Source: Bacteroidales bacterium
GTDB taxonomy: Bacteria > Bacteroidota > Bacteroidia > Bacteroidales > UBA12077
Length of the DNA stretch: 51,179 nt
Direction of reading: 5' to 3'
NCBI GenBank assembly: GCA_018334675.1
Contig: JAGXLL010000001.1
Span: forward strand, 1-51,179
In this document: piece after piece, positions 26,235 to 36,133 of the stretch
Layout: every line of letters starts with the position of its first letter
How positions within the stretch are numbered: the stretch's first letter is position 1
Position numbers and translations under genes: made by a program
The notes under the pieces: model-generated
Seen by the model: only the letters and a program-made list of their open reading frames with translations
What the model was told of the DNA's origin: nothing
Databases searched by the model: none

Positions 26235-27135
26235 CCTTTCCCCTCTTTTGGTTGATCTTGAGATGGCTGCCCATGATCAGGGGCAGGTTGGGTTCGCGGT
26301 GTCCGGCAGGGCAGTCGGGGACAACCGGTATGTTCAGGTCATCCACAATATCGTAAACGATCTGATAGGCCTCTTTGCCAAATGGCACCGAATTGTCGTT
26401 CATGGAGGTCATTCCACCGAGAAGCAGGGCGCTGATCGTCTCCAGCTTCCCCGACAGTTTCAGGTTCATCATCATCCGGTCGATGTGATAAAGGTATTCG
26501 TCCACATCTTCCAGAAAGAGGATCTTTCCTTTGGTGTGAAGGTCATAGGGTGTGGCCGACAGGCTGCAGATCACCGACAGGTTTCCGCCGGTAAGCGTTC
26601 CCGACAGGGTATCCCTAAGCTCCAGGGCCCGTGAAGGGTCCCAGGAATAGCTCAATGGCCGGCCAAACAACACATTTTTCAGAAGACCCGTGGATCGGTT
26701 GTCCATTCCCTCCCGTGGGAAATTAAGGGGCATCTGGGCATGAAGCGTCTTGATATGCAGCTGCTGATTGATATAGTTGTGCAGGACTGTGATATCGCTG
26801 AATCCTACGATCCATTTGGGATTGCGTGCAAAATAATGAAAGTCCAGGTGCTGCATGGTTCTCACCGTGCCATAGCCACCCCGGGCACAAAGGATTGCCT
26901 TGATGTTCTCATCGTCCATCATCTGCTGCAGGTCGGAAGCCCGGTCTTCATCTTTTCCCGCAAGCTGATGGTAAGTGCTGTAGAGGTTCTTACCCACTAC
27001 CACCCATAATCCCCAGCTTTCAATAAGCCGGATGGCCGCTTCTATTTCTTCCGGTTTGATGCTGCGTGCCGGTGCAACGATGCCTACCGTATCACCTTCT
27101 TCCAGAGGCGGAGGTGTGATCATTCGCGTGGTCAT
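26212..27135 (-). CDS. ldcA: LD-carboxypeptidase (peptidase family S66)
   Basis: The 307-residue enzyme trims the terminal D-alanine from murein tetrapeptides during peptidoglycan recycling. The N-terminal GDTVGIVAPARS and CARGGYGTVR are family features. The catalytic residues can be placed as Ser 113 in VGFSDITVLHN, Glu 209 in LFLEDVDEYLYHIDRM and His 279 in CPAGHREPNLPL. No signal peptide is present, in keeping with a cytosolic recycling role. It overlaps the end of the exported DUF4412-like gene tail to tail. Confidence 0.95.
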   Translation of the reverse strand: MTTRMITPPPLEEGDTVGIVAPARSIKPEEIEAAIRLIESWGLWVVVGKNLYSTYHQLAGKDEDRASDLQQMMDDENIKAILCARGGYGTVRTMQHLDFHYFARNPKWIVGFSDITVLHNYINQQLHIKTLHAQMPLNFPREGMDNRSTGLLKNVLFGRPLSYSWDPSRALELRDTLSGTLTGGNLSVICSLSATPYDLHTKGKILFLEDVDEYLYHIDRMMMNLKLSGKLETISALLLGGMTSMNDNSVPFGKEAYQIVYDIVDDLNIPVVPDCPAGHREPNLPLIMGSHLKINQKRGKVTLEFAD

Positions 27136-27237
27136 AGACTTTTTTTCTTAGAAAACCCTCCCTGTTCGAACAGGGGTAAGGGGCTTGTTGTTCCAGCCTT
27201 TGATTGGAACGTATTATTATAAGAAAATTATCTTCAC

Positions 27238-27245
27238 TATATTTG
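27238..27245 (+). promoter_or_regulatory. Candidate promoter core for metG
   Basis: TATATTTG matches the Bacteroidota -7 consensus TAnnTTTG exactly, 45 bp before the metG ATG. No good TTTG lies at the usual distance upstream, so support is only partial. Confidence 0.35.
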
Positions 27246-27289
27246 CCGGAATAAAGTTAAGCATTTCCTAACAGAAGAAAAATGAAAAT

Positions 27290-29338
27290 ATGAAAGAGCC
27301 CGGGAGATATCTTGTAACAGCAGCCTTACCTTATGCCAACGGACCTTTGCACATCGGACACATAGCAGGTGCCTATCTGCCCGCCGACATCTATGTAAGA
27401 TATTTGCGCCTGAAGGGCAGGGATGTGGCCTTCATCTGTGGATCGGATGAACATGGGGTGCCCATCACCCTGAGAGCTAGAAAAGAAGGTATATCACCCC
27501 AGAAAATCGTCGATAAATACCATGCCATCAACAAGAAGGGATTTGAAGACCTGGGCATTGAATTTGATATTTACCACCGCACTTCGGCTCCCTTACATCA
27601 TAAGACAGCTTCCGATTTTTTCAGGAAACTATATGAAGATGGGGAATTCATTGAGAAAGAAGAGGAACAGTTCTTTGATGAGCAGGAAAATCAGTTTCTT
27701 GCCGACCGTTATATCGTAGGTACCTGTCCCAGTTGTGGTTATGACCAGGCCTACGGCGACCAGTGCGAGCAATGCGGTACCAGCCTGAGCCCTAAGGAAC
27801 TGATCAATCCCGTGTCCGCCCTTTCCGGTAATAAGCCTCAGCTCAGGAAAACCAAACACTGGTATTTGCCGCTGGATAGATACCAGGAGGAATGGTTGGA
27901 GGAGTGGATCGACAGCCATCAGAACGATTGGAAAGCCAATGTTTACGGACAATGCAAATCATGGCTCAATCAAAAGCTCCATCCGAGAGCCGTTACGCGC
28001 GACCTGGAGTGGGGTGTACCTGTCCCGGTGGAAGATACCGACAGCAAGGTGCTTTATGTATGGTTTGATGCCCCTATAGGCTATATATCAGCTACCAGGG
28101 CCTGGGCCGAAGAGAAAGGCAAGGATTGGGAAAAGTACTGGAAAGATGAAGATACCAGCATGATCCATTTCATCGGGAAGGACAACATCGTGTTCCACTG
28201 TCTGATCTTTCCCTCTATGCTCAAGGCCCACGGTGAATACATATTGCCCGACAATGTTCCGGCCAATGAGTTTTTGAATCTGGAAGGCGATAAATTGTCT
28301 ACCTCCCGCAACTGGGCTGTATGGGTCAATGAGTTTGTGGAGCAGTTCCCCGATAAGATCGATGTGCTGCGTTATACCCTGGCAGCTAATTTCCCCGAGC
28401 AAAAGGACAATGACTTCACCTGGAAAGATTTCCAGAATCGCAACAACAACGAGCTGGTAGCTGTGATGGGCAATTTTATCAACCGGGCACTGGTGCTGAC
28501 AAAGAAGTATTTCAACCGCCAGGTGCCGGAAGTAAAAGAGCTTACCGACTACGACCGTGTGACACTTGAGCGTGCCCGGGCCATCAAGAATGACCTCGAA
28601 GACCGGATTGAGCATTATAAGTTCCGTGAGGCCGTGAAGATTGCCATGGATATGGGCCGGCTGGGCAACAAATACCTGGCCGACACCGAGCCGTGGAGCC
28701 TGTATGAGAAGGATCCCGGGCGGGTAGCCACCGTCCTGAACCTTTCCCTGCAGTTGGCTGCCAGCATATCCATCGTTATTGAGCCTTTCCTTCCCTTCAC
28801 GGCTGAAAAACTCAGGAAATTTCTGAACATCAGCAAGCTGGACTGGGGCCTGGCCGGACAATCCAACATCCTGGAAGCCGGACATGAAGTGAACAAGCCC
28901 CAACATCTGTTCCAGAAAGTTGAGGATCAGGTGGTCGAACAACAGGTGGAGAAGCTTCAGGAGGCCCGCCGCAAGAAAGAGCAGCAGGAGCGCGGAGTTG
29001 AACCGGCCAAGGAGAACATCAGCTTTGATGATTTTACCCGCCTCGACATCCGGGTGGGTGAGATCCTGGAAGCCGAGAAAGTACCTAAGACCAGGAAGCT
29101 GATGAAGCTGAAGGTGGACACCGGCTTGGATACCCGTACGGTGGTTGCCGGTATTGCCGAGCAGTTTTCACCTGAGGAGGTCAGGGGCCGCCAGGTAAGT
29201 ATTGCCGTGAACCTGGATCCCAGGAGGATCAAGGGCATCGAAAGTCAGGGCATGATCCTGATGGCTGAAGATGCCGAAGGCCGGCTCACTTTCCTCAGCC
29301 CCGGAACGAAGACGCAGCGGGGAGCGGTGGTGAAGTAG
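27290..29338 (+). CDS. metG: Methionyl-tRNA synthetase with C-terminal tRNA-binding domain
   Basis: The 682-residue enzyme charges tRNA-Met and tRNA-fMet. The class I HIGH motif is at residues 21-24 ([13 protein letters not shown]). The zinc knuckle has two Cys pairs ([20 protein letters not shown]). KLSTS (335-339) takes the place of KMSKS, as is common in this enzyme. After the anticodon-binding helices and a charged linker ([16 protein letters not shown]), residues about 575-682 form an EMAP/Trbp-type domain ([20 protein letters not shown]) that dimerises and binds tRNA. The length is normal for the long bacterial form. Confidence 0.98.
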   Translation: MKEPGRYLVTAALPYANGPLHIGHIAGAYLPADIYVRYLRLKGRDVAFICGSDEHGVPITLRARKEGISPQKIVDKYHAINKKGFEDLGIEFDIYHRTSAPLHHKTASDFFRKLYEDGEFIEKEEEQFFDEQENQFLADRYIVGTCPSCGYDQAYGDQCEQCGTSLSPKELINPVSALSGNKPQLRKTKHWYLPLDRYQEEWLEEWIDSHQNDWKANVYGQCKSWLNQKLHPRAVTRDLEWGVPVPVEDTDSKVLYVWFDAPIGYISATRAWAEEKGKDWEKYWKDEDTSMIHFIGKDNIVFHCLIFPSMLKAHGEYILPDNVPANEFLNLEGDKLSTSRNWAVWVNEFVEQFPDKIDVLRYTLAANFPEQKDNDFTWKDFQNRNNNELVAVMGNFINRALVLTKKYFNRQVPEVKELTDYDRVTLERARAIKNDLEDRIEHYKFREAVKIAMDMGRLGNKYLADTEPWSLYEKDPGRVATVLNLSLQLAASISIVIEPFLPFTAEKLRKFLNISKLDWGLAGQSNILEAGHEVNKPQHLFQKVEDQVVEQQVEKLQEARRKKEQQERGVEPAKENISFDDFTRLDIRVGEILEAEKVPKTRKLMKLKVDTGLDTRTVVAGIAEQFSPEEVRGRQVSIAVNLDPRRIKGIESQGMILMAEDAEGRLTFLSPGTKTQRGAVVK

Positions 29339-29354
29339 CATTCCCGCATTCTTT

Positions 29355-31148
29355 TCACTCCTCTCTCCAGTCCCCGTGTGCCTTGATAAGCCTTACCAGC
29401 TCTTCGACGGCATCCGCCTCGGGTACGTTGCGTTTAACCACCTCCCTGTTGCGGTAGAGGGTGATCTCACCCGGAGCCGACCCCACATAACCGTAATCGG
29501 CATCGGCCATCTCGCCGGGTCCGTTCACAATGCAGCCCATCACAGCGATCTTGAGTCCTTTAAGATGTCCCATTCTCTTGCGGATGGCTTCGGCAGTGCT
29601 TTCGAGGTTAAACTGGGTACGCCCGCAGCCGGGGCAGGAGATGAATTCGGTCTTGTATATGCGGCTTCGGCTGGCCTGCAAGATGCCGAAGCTCAGGTTT
29701 AATATATCCCGGCTCTGAACGGGACCATCATTTTCGATCAGCAAACCATCTGCCAGCCCGTCGATAAAGAGCAAGCCTGTGTCGCAGGCTGCCTTCAGGC
29801 GAAGGTCGCCGGCATGTTTCTCCCGGTAACGACGGTGAAGCACCACCGGCAGATCAATCCCTTCCTGCATCAGGGCGAAGATAAGCCGGCGCTGTTCAGC
29901 CACCGGATGACCGGTTTGTGTTTCGAGCATCAAAACGGCATTCGTATGGCCGCGTAAGCGCCTTACCTGGTCCATGTCATCTATTCGGACAGCAACAAAA
30001 CTTTCCCCTTTCTCCTCGCTGTTTATGAATGCCTGGATGGAATCGAAAAGGGGGCGGGCTTTGTGAGGAGCGATCCGGATCCGGGCTTTATCTGTTGGTG
30101 ATGAAGCCTGTTCTGTTAGGAACCCATCGGGGGTCAGTTTTCCTTCCATGCTTGGGGATGGGCTTTGTTTCATAAGCACTACCGGCGGATGCTCACCTCC
30201 CGTCATCACTACGGGGCGGGTCTTACGTCTGCTGTAATCAAAAGGATCGATGGGTATCGTGTCGGTTTTGGGTATCCCCGGGTCAGCTGTTCCGGTTGCC
30301 AACTCAACGATTTTGCGGGCCACGGGGATCTCCTTTTCAGGGGCTTCAGTGAGGCTTACCCGGATGGTATCGCCGATACCGTCATTTAAGAGCGTTCCGA
30401 TGCCCAGGGCCGATTTGATCCGCCCGTCTTCTCCCTCGCCGGCTTCTGTCACGCCCAGGTGAAGCGGATAAAGCAGGTCCTCGCTCAGCATCTCATGCAC
30501 CAGCAACCGGTTGGCCTGAACCATCACCCTGGTATTGCTTGATTTCATGGATACCACTATCTGGTGGAAGTTTTCTTCCCGGCAGATACGCAGAAACGCC
30601 ATGGCCGAGGCGGTCATGCCCCCGGGCGTGTCTCCGTATTGATCCATGATGCGGCGGGAGAGGGATCCATGGTTGACACCAATGCGCAGGGCCGTTTGGT
30701 TTTTCTTCAGCGTGGAGATAAGTTGTTTGAAGGTATCCGCCACCTTTTGGAATCCTTCCTTCCGGGCCTCGCCCAGGGCATAATTGCCTGGATTGATGCG
30801 CACCTTCTCGACAAAGACAGCTGCTGTTTCAGCAATACGCGGGTTGAAGTGAACATCTGCCACCAGGGGAATGCGATAATTCTGAGAGAACAACTGGTTC
30901 TTTATGTTCTCCAGGTTCCGCGCTTCTTTCATGCTCCGTACTGTCATCCGGGCGAAATCGGCCCCGGCGTCCGCTATACCTTTGATTTGTTCCGAGGTGG
31001 CGATGGTATCCAGCGTATCGGTGTTGGTCATCGACTGCAGCCGTATCGGATGCTTACTGCCCAGGGGAAGATGACCCACCATCACCTCGCGGGTGGGCAG
31101 CCGCCGGTAGCTGGTGAGATCTTCACAGTATTGCCTTTTATGGATCAT
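29355..31148 (-). CDS. ispG: 4-hydroxy-3-methylbut-2-enyl diphosphate synthase, long form
   Basis: The enzyme converts methylerythritol cyclodiphosphate to HMBPP in the non-mevalonate isoprenoid pathway, using an iron-sulfur cluster. The N-terminal TIM barrel shows GHLPLGSKHPIRLQSMTNTD, VADVHFNPRIA and RIGVNHGSL. The C-terminal domain has the cluster cysteines in SCPGCGRTQFN and GCIVNGPGEMADADYGYVG. At 597 residues it is the long type found in Bacteroidota, chlamydiae and plants, with an insert (about 290-480) between the two domains. The ATG overlaps the stop of a tiny open frame on the same strand. Confidence 0.97.
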   Translation of the reverse strand: MIHKRQYCEDLTSYRRLPTREVMVGHLPLGSKHPIRLQSMTNTDTLDTIATSEQIKGIADAGADFARMTVRSMKEARNLENIKNQLFSQNYRIPLVADVHFNPRIAETAAVFVEKVRINPGNYALGEARKEGFQKVADTFKQLISTLKKNQTALRIGVNHGSLSRRIMDQYGDTPGGMTASAMAFLRICREENFHQIVVSMKSSNTRVMVQANRLLVHEMLSEDLLYPLHLGVTEAGEGEDGRIKSALGIGTLLNDGIGDTIRVSLTEAPEKEIPVARKIVELATGTADPGIPKTDTIPIDPFDYSRRKTRPVVMTGGEHPPVVLMKQSPSPSMEGKLTPDGFLTEQASSPTDKARIRIAPHKARPLFDSIQAFINSEEKGESFVAVRIDDMDQVRRLRGHTNAVLMLETQTGHPVAEQRRLIFALMQEGIDLPVVLHRRYREKHAGDLRLKAACDTGLLFIDGLADGLLIENDGPVQSRDILNLSFGILQASRSRIYKTEFISCPGCGRTQFNLESTAEAIRKRMGHLKGLKIAVMGCIVNGPGEMADADYGYVGSAPGEITLYRNREVVKRNVPEADAVEELVRLIKAHGDWREE

Positions 31149-31270
31149 TGCCCTGAGATTTTATACATGCCCGTGTCTCCATGCCAGCGTATACATGTAC
31201 GCCTATATATGCCCGTGTTTGTCATATCCATGTTCCTCATGTCCGCGTTTTTCATCTTCCCTTTTTTCAT
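31145..31270 (-). CDS. Possible 41-codon leader-like ORF before ispG
   Basis: The frame starts with ATG AAA AAA GGG, 12 bp after the dehydrogenase stop, and ends in a TGA that overlaps the ispG ATG (ATGA). The product would be Met-rich and basic (six Met in 41; begins MKKGKMKNADMRNMDM). The DNA contains imperfect repeats of an ATG-rich motif. It may be a real small gene coupling ispG translation to the upstream gene, or chance. Confidence 0.3.
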   Translation of the reverse strand: MKKGKMKNADMRNMDMTNTGIYRRTCIRWHGDTGMYKISGQ

Positions 31271-31282
31271 GGCTGGCAAGAT

Positions 31283-32260
31283 TTACCTGTTTTCGATCGT
31301 TTCAGGATTTACCAGGTTGGGGGGCCGGGTACCTTTGAAATATTCGGCCACATTGATGGCTGCCTCTTCCCCCATAGCTTTGCGCGTTTCATAGTTGGCC
31401 GTGCCGATATGGGGAACCACCACCACGTTGTCGAGCCCCAGCAATCCTTCGCTTATTTGGGGCTCAAATTCAAAGACATCCAGCCCGGCACCTCCCAGGT
31501 GGCCGTTTTGCAGGTGCCGTATAAGGGCTTCTTCGTGAATGACCGCTCCCCGTGCCGTATTGATGATAAATGTGCCCTGCTTCATCTTCCTAAAGGCCTC
31601 ATCATCCAGCAGATGATGGGTATCTTCCGTGAGGGGTGTATGCAGGGAGACGACATCCGATGAGCGTATCAACTCATCCAGCTCCGTATAACGGGCACCA
31701 TAAGTTTTTTCGTCGGTGAGGCTCAGCCTGCTCCGGGTGTAGTACAGGATGTTCATACCAAAAGCCCGGGCTTTCAGTGCAAAACTTTTGCCTATGTTTC
31801 CCATGCCGATGATCCCCAGTGTCTTACCCTCGAGGGTGTGGCCCAGGTTGGCCATCACTTCCCACTTTACCGGCTCTTTGTTTTTTAGTTTGTGATCCAG
31901 CTCGGCAATGCGGCGAGTGACAGCCAGCAGCAATGAAAAAGTCAGCTCGGCCGTGGGCTCTATAACTGTTTTGGGGGTATTGGTCACCATGATACCTTTT
32001 TCCGTGGCTGCTGCCACATCAATGTTGTTGAAGCCCACACCAAAATTGGCAATGATCTTCAGCTTATCGCCTTTTTCGATCAGGGAACGGTCGATTGGAA
32101 AACCAAAGACCGGGATCAGCGCATCGCAGTCGGGTATCATCCGGTGCAGCTCCCCGGTGGAAAAATGCTTTTCCTCCGGCGTGGTGATATGAAAATCGCC
32201 CTCCGGAAGGTCCATCCCCTCAGTGGGGATGCGATGGGTTAACAATACCTTATATGCCAT
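31283..32260 (-). CDS. NAD(P)-dependent D-2-hydroxyacid dehydrogenase
   Basis: The 325-residue protein has the two-domain layout of this family. The Rossmann motif is LGIIGMGNIGKSFALKA (about 149-165), and the catalytic Arg, Glu and His appear in NTARGAVIHEEAL, LDVFEFEPQISEGLLG and VVPHIGTANYETR. It reduces or oxidises a 2-oxo/2-hydroxy acid; glyoxylate/hydroxypyruvate reductase and phosphoglycerate dehydrogenase are both possible, and residues alone do not decide. It lies 134 bp upstream of ispG on the same strand. Confidence 0.92.
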   Translation of the reverse strand: MAYKVLLTHRIPTEGMDLPEGDFHITTPEEKHFSTGELHRMIPDCDALIPVFGFPIDRSLIEKGDKLKIIANFGVGFNNIDVAAATEKGIMVTNTPKTVIEPTAELTFSLLLAVTRRIAELDHKLKNKEPVKWEVMANLGHTLEGKTLGIIGMGNIGKSFALKARAFGMNILYYTRSRLSLTDEKTYGARYTELDELIRSSDVVSLHTPLTEDTHHLLDDEAFRKMKQGTFIINTARGAVIHEEALIRHLQNGHLGGAGLDVFEFEPQISEGLLGLDNVVVVPHIGTANYETRKAMGEEAAINVAEYFKGTRPPNLVNPETIENR

Positions 32261-32410
32261 ATAACTGCTGTTTGAATCGGTTCTTGCTTATGCGAAGTTA
32301 ATGAGACATTGCCTGTTCACCAAATAATTTTTTTATCTCATAAGGCCTCATCCACGGATCATGAGTGGTATAGCTTTGAACCGTTTTACCGGCTATTTTG
32401 TTGGGCTCAT

Positions 32411-32444
32411 TTTGCATAAGTTTTCGTTGTGTTTCTTAATTTTG
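32411..32444 (+). promoter_or_regulatory. Candidate gldA promoter
   Basis: TAATTTTG (32437-32444) is an exact TAnnTTTG match, and TTTG (32411-32414) lies 22 bp upstream, a little further than the usual spacing of about 19-20. The ATG follows 20 bp after the -7 core, implying a short leader. Confidence 0.45.
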
Positions 32445-32463
32445 AGATCACAAAGATACGCAT

Positions 32464-33375
32464 ATGTCTATAAAAGTTAAAGGGCTCATCAAGACTTATG
32501 GGGATCAGAAGGCCCTGAACGATGTCAGCTTTGAGGTGCATCCCGGTGAGATCGTTGGATTCATCGGGCCCAATGGCGCCGGTAAAACCACCACCATGAA
32601 GATACTTACAGGCTATACCCTGCCCGACACCGGCGAAGCCTGGGTCAATGATCAATCTGTGCGGCACGATCACATTCGTATCCGTCAGAACATTGGTTAT
32701 CTGCCGGAGCACAATCCATTGTACCTTGAGATGTATGTGATGGAGTACCTGGAATATGTGGCAGGTTTGTATGGACAGGGAAAGGAAGCCCGGGAGAGGG
32801 TCCGTGAGGTTGTTGAGCTGACCGGGCTGGACAAAGAGAAGCATAAAAAGATCGGGGCCCTTTCGAAGGGTTACCGCCAACGGACGGGCCTGGCGCAAGC
32901 CATCATCCATGACCCCGGTGTGTTGATCCTGGATGAGCCCACTTCCGGTCTCGATCCCAATCAGATCAAAGAGATCCGCACTATGATCTCCCGCCTGGGT
33001 AAAGAAAAGACCGTGTTGCTTTCCACCCATATCATGCAGGAAGTGGAAGCCATCTGCGACCGGATCATCATCATCAACAACGGCCGCATCGTAGCCGACG
33101 ATCAGGTGGAAAATATATCCGCTTCCCTTTTCGAGGACAAACAAACCGTTATGGTTGAGTTTGACCGGCCTGTGGACCATGAGGTGTTGAATCAGATCGA
33201 AGGGGTGAGTCAGATCCGTAAATTAGATGAAAACAAATGGTTGTTTGAGAGCAGCTTCCAACAGGATATACGGCAGGCTATTTTTCAGTTTGCCGTCCAC
33301 AAAGGGTTAACGGTACTTTCTATGCAGAAAAAAGAGAACAGCCTGGAGGAGGTTTTTCGTAAATTGACCCGGTAA
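32464..33375 (+). CDS. gldA: GldA-type ABC transporter ATPase
   Basis: The 303-residue protein has all ABC ATPase motifs: Walker A GPNGAGKTT, Q-loop GYLPEHNPLY, signature LSKGYRQR, Walker B VLILDEPTSGLDP and the H-loop STHIMQEVE. The sequence around IRQNIGYLPEHNPLYLEMYVMEYL is characteristic of GldA, the ATPase of the GldAFG transporter required for gliding in some Bacteroidota; non-gliding relatives carry it too. The gldF and gldG partners are not next to it. A C-terminal regulatory region follows (LFEDKQTVMVEFDRP). It is a single-gene unit by its surroundings. Confidence 0.9.
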   Translation: MSIKVKGLIKTYGDQKALNDVSFEVHPGEIVGFIGPNGAGKTTTMKILTGYTLPDTGEAWVNDQSVRHDHIRIRQNIGYLPEHNPLYLEMYVMEYLEYVAGLYGQGKEARERVREVVELTGLDKEKHKKIGALSKGYRQRTGLAQAIIHDPGVLILDEPTSGLDPNQIKEIRTMISRLGKEKTVLLSTHIMQEVEAICDRIIIINNGRIVADDQVENISASLFEDKQTVMVEFDRPVDHEVLNQIEGVSQIRKLDENKWLFESSFQQDIRQAIFQFAVHKGLTVLSMQKKENSLEEVFRKLTR

Positions 33376-33389
33376 TCGTGGCCGGATGA

Positions 33390-33459
33390 CCAGAAATCAC
33401 CCCACGGGAGTAAACATGCATTGGCCAGAAATCACCCCACGGGAGCACACATGTATTGG
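33390..33459. repeat. Two tandem copies of a 35-bp repeat
   Basis: The unit begins CCAGAAATCACCCCACGGGA and ends ATTGG; copies lie at 33390-33424 and 33425-33459, differing at three positions. A third copy starts (CCAGA at 33460) and then diverges. There is no spacer, so it is not a CRISPR. Confidence 0.85.
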
Positions 33460-33540
33460 CCAGATACATCAAACATTTCTGGCTGACTGGATTATGACCT
33501 GCGGATCACCCCGGTAAACGCGATTTTTTTCGTGTATGGG

Positions 33541-33571
33541 TTGTTTAAATTGGTTATCATTTATACATTTG
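33541..33571 (+). promoter_or_regulatory. Candidate distal hppA promoter
   Basis: TTG (33541-33543), 20 bp, then TACATTTG (33564-33571), an exact match to TAnnTTTG at the usual spacing. It would give a leader of about 260 nt. Confidence 0.45.
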
Positions 33572-33694
33572 GGAACAACTTGTGGAGGGATAAAAGATTT
33601 TTTGCATTGTGCCCCGGTATGGGCTGAACAATCAGCAGTTTTCACGGATTGGTTGATTTTTGATGGTATTCGGGAGAACGATTGAGGCTGTTGA

Positions 33695-33727
33695 TTTGTT
33701 GGGTACAAAATGCATCTCATATATTTG
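33695..33727 (+). promoter_or_regulatory. Candidate proximal hppA promoter
   Basis: TATATTTG (33720-33727) matches TAnnTTTG exactly; TTTG lies 21 bp upstream (33695-33698) and an alternative TTG 18 bp upstream (33699-33701). It would give a leader of about 105 nt. Confidence 0.45.
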
Positions 33728-33839
33728 AGAGGATTTTTCACAGGTTGGCTCACAGGCCTACACATCAGATTGGATACAATTACTGGTAGCAGTAGATGGC
33801 AACGATAAATATTAATTAATCAATAAACTGGTTTTTACT

Positions 33840-36041
33840 ATGGAAAACGTTGATTCAATTTTCTGGTTGGCCCCGCTAAGCTCAATCCTGGCATTGTTTT
33901 TTGCTTACTGGTTTTTTAAGCAGATGATGAAGGAGGACGAGGGCAACAATTTGATGAGGAAAATTGCCAAACACGTTCGAGAAGGGGCTATGGCTTATAT
34001 TCGTCAGCAATATAAAGTGGTAGCCATTTTCTTTGTTGTTTTGGCTGTTATTTTAGGTGTTTTAGCTTATGTTGGTTTGCAAAACGGATGGGTTCCCTTT
34101 GCATTTTTAACAGGTGGTTTCTTCTCTGCCCTGGCTGGGTATTTTGGTATGAAGACCGCCACGTATGCTGCAGCCCGGACAACGAATGCTGCCCGGAGTT
34201 CCCTGAATAAAGGGTTGAAGATTGCCTTCCGCAGTGGTGCTGTGATGGGACTGGTGGTTGTAGGTCTGGGATTGCTGGACATCACTTTCTGGTTTATTTT
34301 GTTGAATTATTTTAGCCCGGCCGAACTGACCGTGACCCACAAGTTGGTTTTCATCACCACCACCATGCTTACCTTTGAGATGGGTGCCTCCACCCAGGCT
34401 CTGTTTGCCCGTGTGGGTGGTGGTATTTACACCAAGGCAGCCGATGTAGGCGCCGACCTGGTTGGTAAGGTGGAAGCAGGCATTCCCGAGGACGATCCGA
34501 GAAACCCTGCTACAATAGCCGATAATGTTGGCGATAACGTAGGTGATGTGGCCGGTATGGGCGCTGACCTGTACGAGTCGTATTGCGGATCTATCCTGGC
34601 TACCATGGCCCTGGGCGCAGCGGCCTATATGCAGGATGCTGAGATGCAGATGCGTGCCGTTCTTGCCCCGATGCTGATTGCTGCCGTGGGCATTTTGCTT
34701 TCTGTGCTGGGCATTTTCCTGGTACGGACCAAGGAAGGCGCTTCACAGAAGAATCTTTTAAAAGCCCTCAATACAGGTATTAATACTACCGCCGTGCTGA
34801 TCCTTGTCTTTGCCTGGGTGATCCTTTACCTGTTGGATTTCGATAACGTATGGGGTATCTGGTTAGCCATGGTCGTAGGCCTTCTGGTAGGCATTGTGAT
34901 CGGCAAAGCCACCGAATATTTTACTTCCTCCGAATACAAACCCACCAGGAATATCGCAAGAAGCAGCCAAACAGGCACCGCTACCAATATCATATCGGGT
35001 ATTGGGGTAGGTCTCACCTCTACTTCGATTGCCATTCTGGCTGTTGTAGCCGGTATCATTCTTGCCTTTTTATTTGCCTCGGGCTTTGACGCCTCTCCGG
35101 AAGGCATGCGCCTGGGTGTATATGGCATCGGCATGGGTGCCGTAGGAATGCTCTCCACCCTGGGGATTACTTTATCCTCCGATGCCTACGGACCCATTGC
35201 AGATAATGCCGGTGGTAATGCGGAGATGGCAGAGCTGGGCGAAGAGGTCAGAAAACGTACCGATGCACTGGATGCACTGGGTAACACTACTGCTGCCACC
35301 GGAAAAGGTTTTGCCATCGGCTCGGCAGCTCTGACGGCCCTGGCCCTGTTGGCCTCTTATATAGAAGAGCTGAAGGCCGGGCTTGATCGCGTTGGACAGC
35401 ATGCCATACAGGTGGGGTCGGATATGGTGCCAATAGAAAAAGCCACATTGTTGGACTTTATGGAGCATTACCGGGTCAACCTGATGAATCCGGAGATGCT
35501 GGCGGGTATCTTCCTGGGCGGCATGCTGGCCTTTTTCTTTGCCGGCCTGACGATGAATGCAGTGAGCCGGGCTGCCGGCAAGATGATTGACGAAGTGCGG
35601 CGGCAGTTTAATGAGATCAAAGGCGTGCTCACGGGCGAAGCGGAACCTGAATATGCCAAGTGTGTAAAGATAGCCACCAAGGGTGCTCAGTTGGAGATGA
35701 TACTGCCATCCCTGGTAGCCATAAGTGCGCCCATCATCGTGGGTGTTCTCTTTGGTGTGCCAGGAACCATGGGGCTGCTGGTAGGTACTTTGAGTACCGG
35801 TTTCGTTCTGGCGATCTTTATGGCCAATGCCGGCGGCGCATGGGATAATGCGAAGAAATACGTGGAAGATGGAAATTTCGGCGGCAAAGGCTCGGAAGCT
35901 CATAAGGCGGCAGTAGTAGGTGACACCGTAGGTGACCCGTTCAAAGATACGTCCGGTCCGAGCTTGAATATTCTGATCAAGCTGATGATGATGGTTTCCA
36001 TCGTCATGTCGGGGGCCATCGTAGCTTTCGACCTGATCTAA
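33840..36041 (+). CDS. hppA: Membrane-bound pyrophosphatase, K+-dependent type
   Basis: The 733-residue protein, with about sixteen membrane helices, couples hydrolysis of pyrophosphate to export of H+ and/or Na+. The catalytic core is clear: [13 protein letters not shown] from residue 202, [20 protein letters not shown], and near the C-terminus [17 protein letters not shown] and [15 protein letters not shown]. In [15 protein letters not shown], Ala 485 and Gly 488 stand where K+-independent enzymes have Lys and Thr; family knowledge links this Ala/Gly pair to K+ dependence, and such enzymes are often Na+ pumps. It recovers the energy of biosynthetic pyrophosphate. A strong terminator follows. 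Confidence 0.97.
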   Translation: MENVDSIFWLAPLSSILALFFAYWFFKQMMKEDEGNNLMRKIAKHVREGAMAYIRQQYKVVAIFFVVLAVILGVLAYVGLQNGWVPFAFLTGGFFSALAGYFGMKTATYAAARTTNAARSSLNKGLKIAFRSGAVMGLVVVGLGLLDITFWFILLNYFSPAELTVTHKLVFITTTMLTFEMGASTQALFARVGGGIYTKAADVGADLVGKVEAGIPEDDPRNPATIADNVGDNVGDVAGMGADLYESYCGSILATMALGAAAYMQDAEMQMRAVLAPMLIAAVGILLSVLGIFLVRTKEGASQKNLLKALNTGINTTAVLILVFAWVILYLLDFDNVWGIWLAMVVGLLVGIVIGKATEYFTSSEYKPTRNIARSSQTGTATNIISGIGVGLTSTSIAILAVVAGIILAFLFASGFDASPEGMRLGVYGIGMGAVGMLSTLGITLSSDAYGPIADNAGGNAEMAELGEEVRKRTDALDALGNTTAATGKGFAIGSAALTALALLASYIEELKAGLDRVGQHAIQVGSDMVPIEKATLLDFMEHYRVNLMNPEMLAGIFLGGMLAFFFAGLTMNAVSRAAGKMIDEVRRQFNEIKGVLTGEAEPEYAKCVKIATKGAQLEMILPSLVAISAPIIVGVLFGVPGTMGLLVGTLSTGFVLAIFMANAGGAWDNAKKYVEDGNFGGKGSEAHKAAVVGDTVGDPFKDTSGPSLNILIKLMMMVSIVMSGAIVAFDLI

Positions 36042-36097
36042 GGATTTTTCTGCCCGTGCGCCTTTACCGAAAAACATGGCCGGTGAGGGCACGGGTG

Positions 36098-36133
36098 AAG
36101 GCATACTCTGTGCGCACAGGGTATGCCTTTTTT
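36098..36133 (+). terminator. Rho-independent terminator of hppA
   Basis: AAGGCATAC (36098-36106) pairs with GTATGCCTT (36121-36129), the inner CTGTGCGCACAG is itself a palindrome, and six T residues end the element. The T tract runs into the stop codon of the convergent comM gene. Confidence 0.88.

Larger units (their letters stand above)
33376..33839 (+). other. 464-bp intergenic region before hppA
   Basis: This stretch holds no gene I can support. It contains a 35-bp tandem repeat at its start and two promoter-like sequences, each described separately. A minus-strand open frame (33469-33765) has no family features and is judged spurious. Confidence 0.7.

Noticed and set aside
33390-33464. 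Possible CRISPR-like repeat
   Set aside because: The repeats are directly joined with no spacers, and no cas gene is present.
33469-33765. Minus-strand open frame of 98 codons between gldA and hppA
   Set aside because: No family features, atypical composition, and two promoter-like sequences for hppA run through it on the other strand.
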